Below are positions 6,941 to 7,100 of a DNA stretch of 7,100 bases, piece after piece. The DNA lies in assembly GCA_050694275.1 (NCBI GenBank), contig JBOGXF010000048.1, forward strand, positions 1 to 7,100, read 5' to 3'. Each line of letters starts with the position of its first letter. The first letter of the stretch is position 1. Under the pieces are notes generated by a model. That model saw nothing but the letters and a program-made list of their open reading frames with translations, ran no database searches and was not told where the DNA came from. Made by a program: the position numbers and the translations under genes. The DNA comes from JBOGXF01 sp050694275 (GTDB lineage: Bacteria > Actinomycetota > CADDZG01 > WHSQ01).

Positions 6941-6998
6941 AAACAAGCGGCCTGAGCCACCATACGGAAGACGGGAGAGTCGACCGAAGGAGGTCAGG
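6925..6998 (+). repeat. 10-bp perfect inverted repeat covering the downstream Shine-Dalgarno
   Basis: CCTGACCTCC (6925-6934) is the exact reverse complement of GGAGGTCAGG (6989-6998), with 54 nt between. The right arm contains most of the Shine-Dalgarno of the next gene. Nested inside is a second pair, GGCCTGA (6949-6955) and TCAGGCC (6994-7000), which shares bases 6994-6998 with it. In RNA the right arm would be held away from ribosomes. As DNA, the arms could also mark an insertion-sequence end. Confidence 0.5.
6987..6993 (+). promoter_or_regulatory. Ribosome binding site AAGGAGG for the right-end transposase
   Basis: AAGGAGG is a near-perfect match to the 16S rRNA tail and lies 8 nt before GTG 7002. 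It fixes the start of the partial gene at a GTG and is the strongest ribosome binding site in the window. Confidence 0.75.
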
Positions 6999-7001
6999 CC
7001 A

Positions 7002-7100
7002 GTGAGAAGGGTACCGCCAAGCACATCGGCTCGGGAGGAGATCGGCCGTCTGTTCATGACCGGGGTCGATAAGGACGTCGGCCTCCTGTCGGCGCTCGCC
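7002..7100 (+). CDS. Partial transposase, IS256/Mutator type (N-terminus only)
   Basis: The first 33 codons of a gene that continues past the window. The start is GTG 7002, chosen for the AAGGAGG 8 nt upstream. The peptide opens MRRVPPSTSAREEIGRLF and continues TGVDKDVGLLSALA. This resembles the N-terminus of actinobacterial IS256-type transposases, where a short leader and a helix of the form REEI-L precede a conserved segment on oligomeric helices. That is recalled family resemblance; the catalytic DDE residues lie outside the window. It would be a second insertion sequence, in the same direction as the one on the left, beginning 61 bp after the hydrolase stop. Confidence 0.6.
   Translation, partial: MRRVPPSTSAREEIGRLFMTGVDKDVGLLSALA

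Noticed and set aside
6791..7057. - strand frame of 88 codons across the hydrolase 3' end and the transposase start
   Set aside because: It is antisense to two better supported genes and has no recognisable motif.
1..7100. CRISPR array, tRNA, rRNA, toxin-antitoxin or phage-defence system
   Set aside because: No regular repeat-spacer pattern, RNA gene or defence domain was seen; the remaining open frames are shadows of the genes listed.

Overview
The window is high-GC bacterial DNA. GC-rich third codon positions, a large LuxR-family ATPase regulator of the kind common in Actinomycetota, and actinobacterial-looking transposases suggest an actinomycete or another high-GC soil or aquatic lineage. 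This assignment is inferred from style only; no rRNA or marker gene is present. The window reads as an accessory region: two cargo genes lying between two transposase genes, all four on the + strand.

Left part (1-1263): a DDE transposase of the Mutator/IS256-like (MULE) type with an N-terminal zinc ribbon. Its reading frame is split. The catalytic part and most of the zinc ribbon lie in one frame, but that frame has no usable start upstream of the ribbon. The probable N-terminus lies in another frame and meets it at a run of six A (139-144). Positions 1264-1851 hold no convincing gene, but they do hold a cluster of degenerate repeats spaced by about 20 bp.

Middle (1852-6940): a 945-residue LAL-type regulator (P-loop ATPase, TPR-like middle, C-terminal LuxR helix-turn-helix) with a strong ribosome binding site. 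It is followed by a 664-residue exported alpha/beta hydrolase of the CocE/NonD and X-Pro dipeptidyl-peptidase (S15) type, with signal peptide, Ser/Asp/His triad and C-terminal jelly-roll domain. Between them a possible small gene on the - strand (4621-4905) runs divergently from the hydrolase and overlaps the 3' end of the regulator.

Right end (6941-7100): the first 33 codons of an IS256-type transposase, starting at a GTG behind a near-perfect Shine-Dalgarno sequence. That Shine-Dalgarno is exactly complementary over 10 bp to the last codons of the hydrolase gene. Read-through mRNA could therefore hide the transposase start in a hairpin, a control known from other insertion sequences.

How the cargo genes work together is inferred: the regulator could control the neighbouring secreted hydrolase or the small divergent gene, but no operator was recognised. 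I found no CRISPR array, tRNA, rRNA or clearly new multi-gene system. The most unusual signals are the frame-split transposase and the Shine-Dalgarno-masking inverted repeat.
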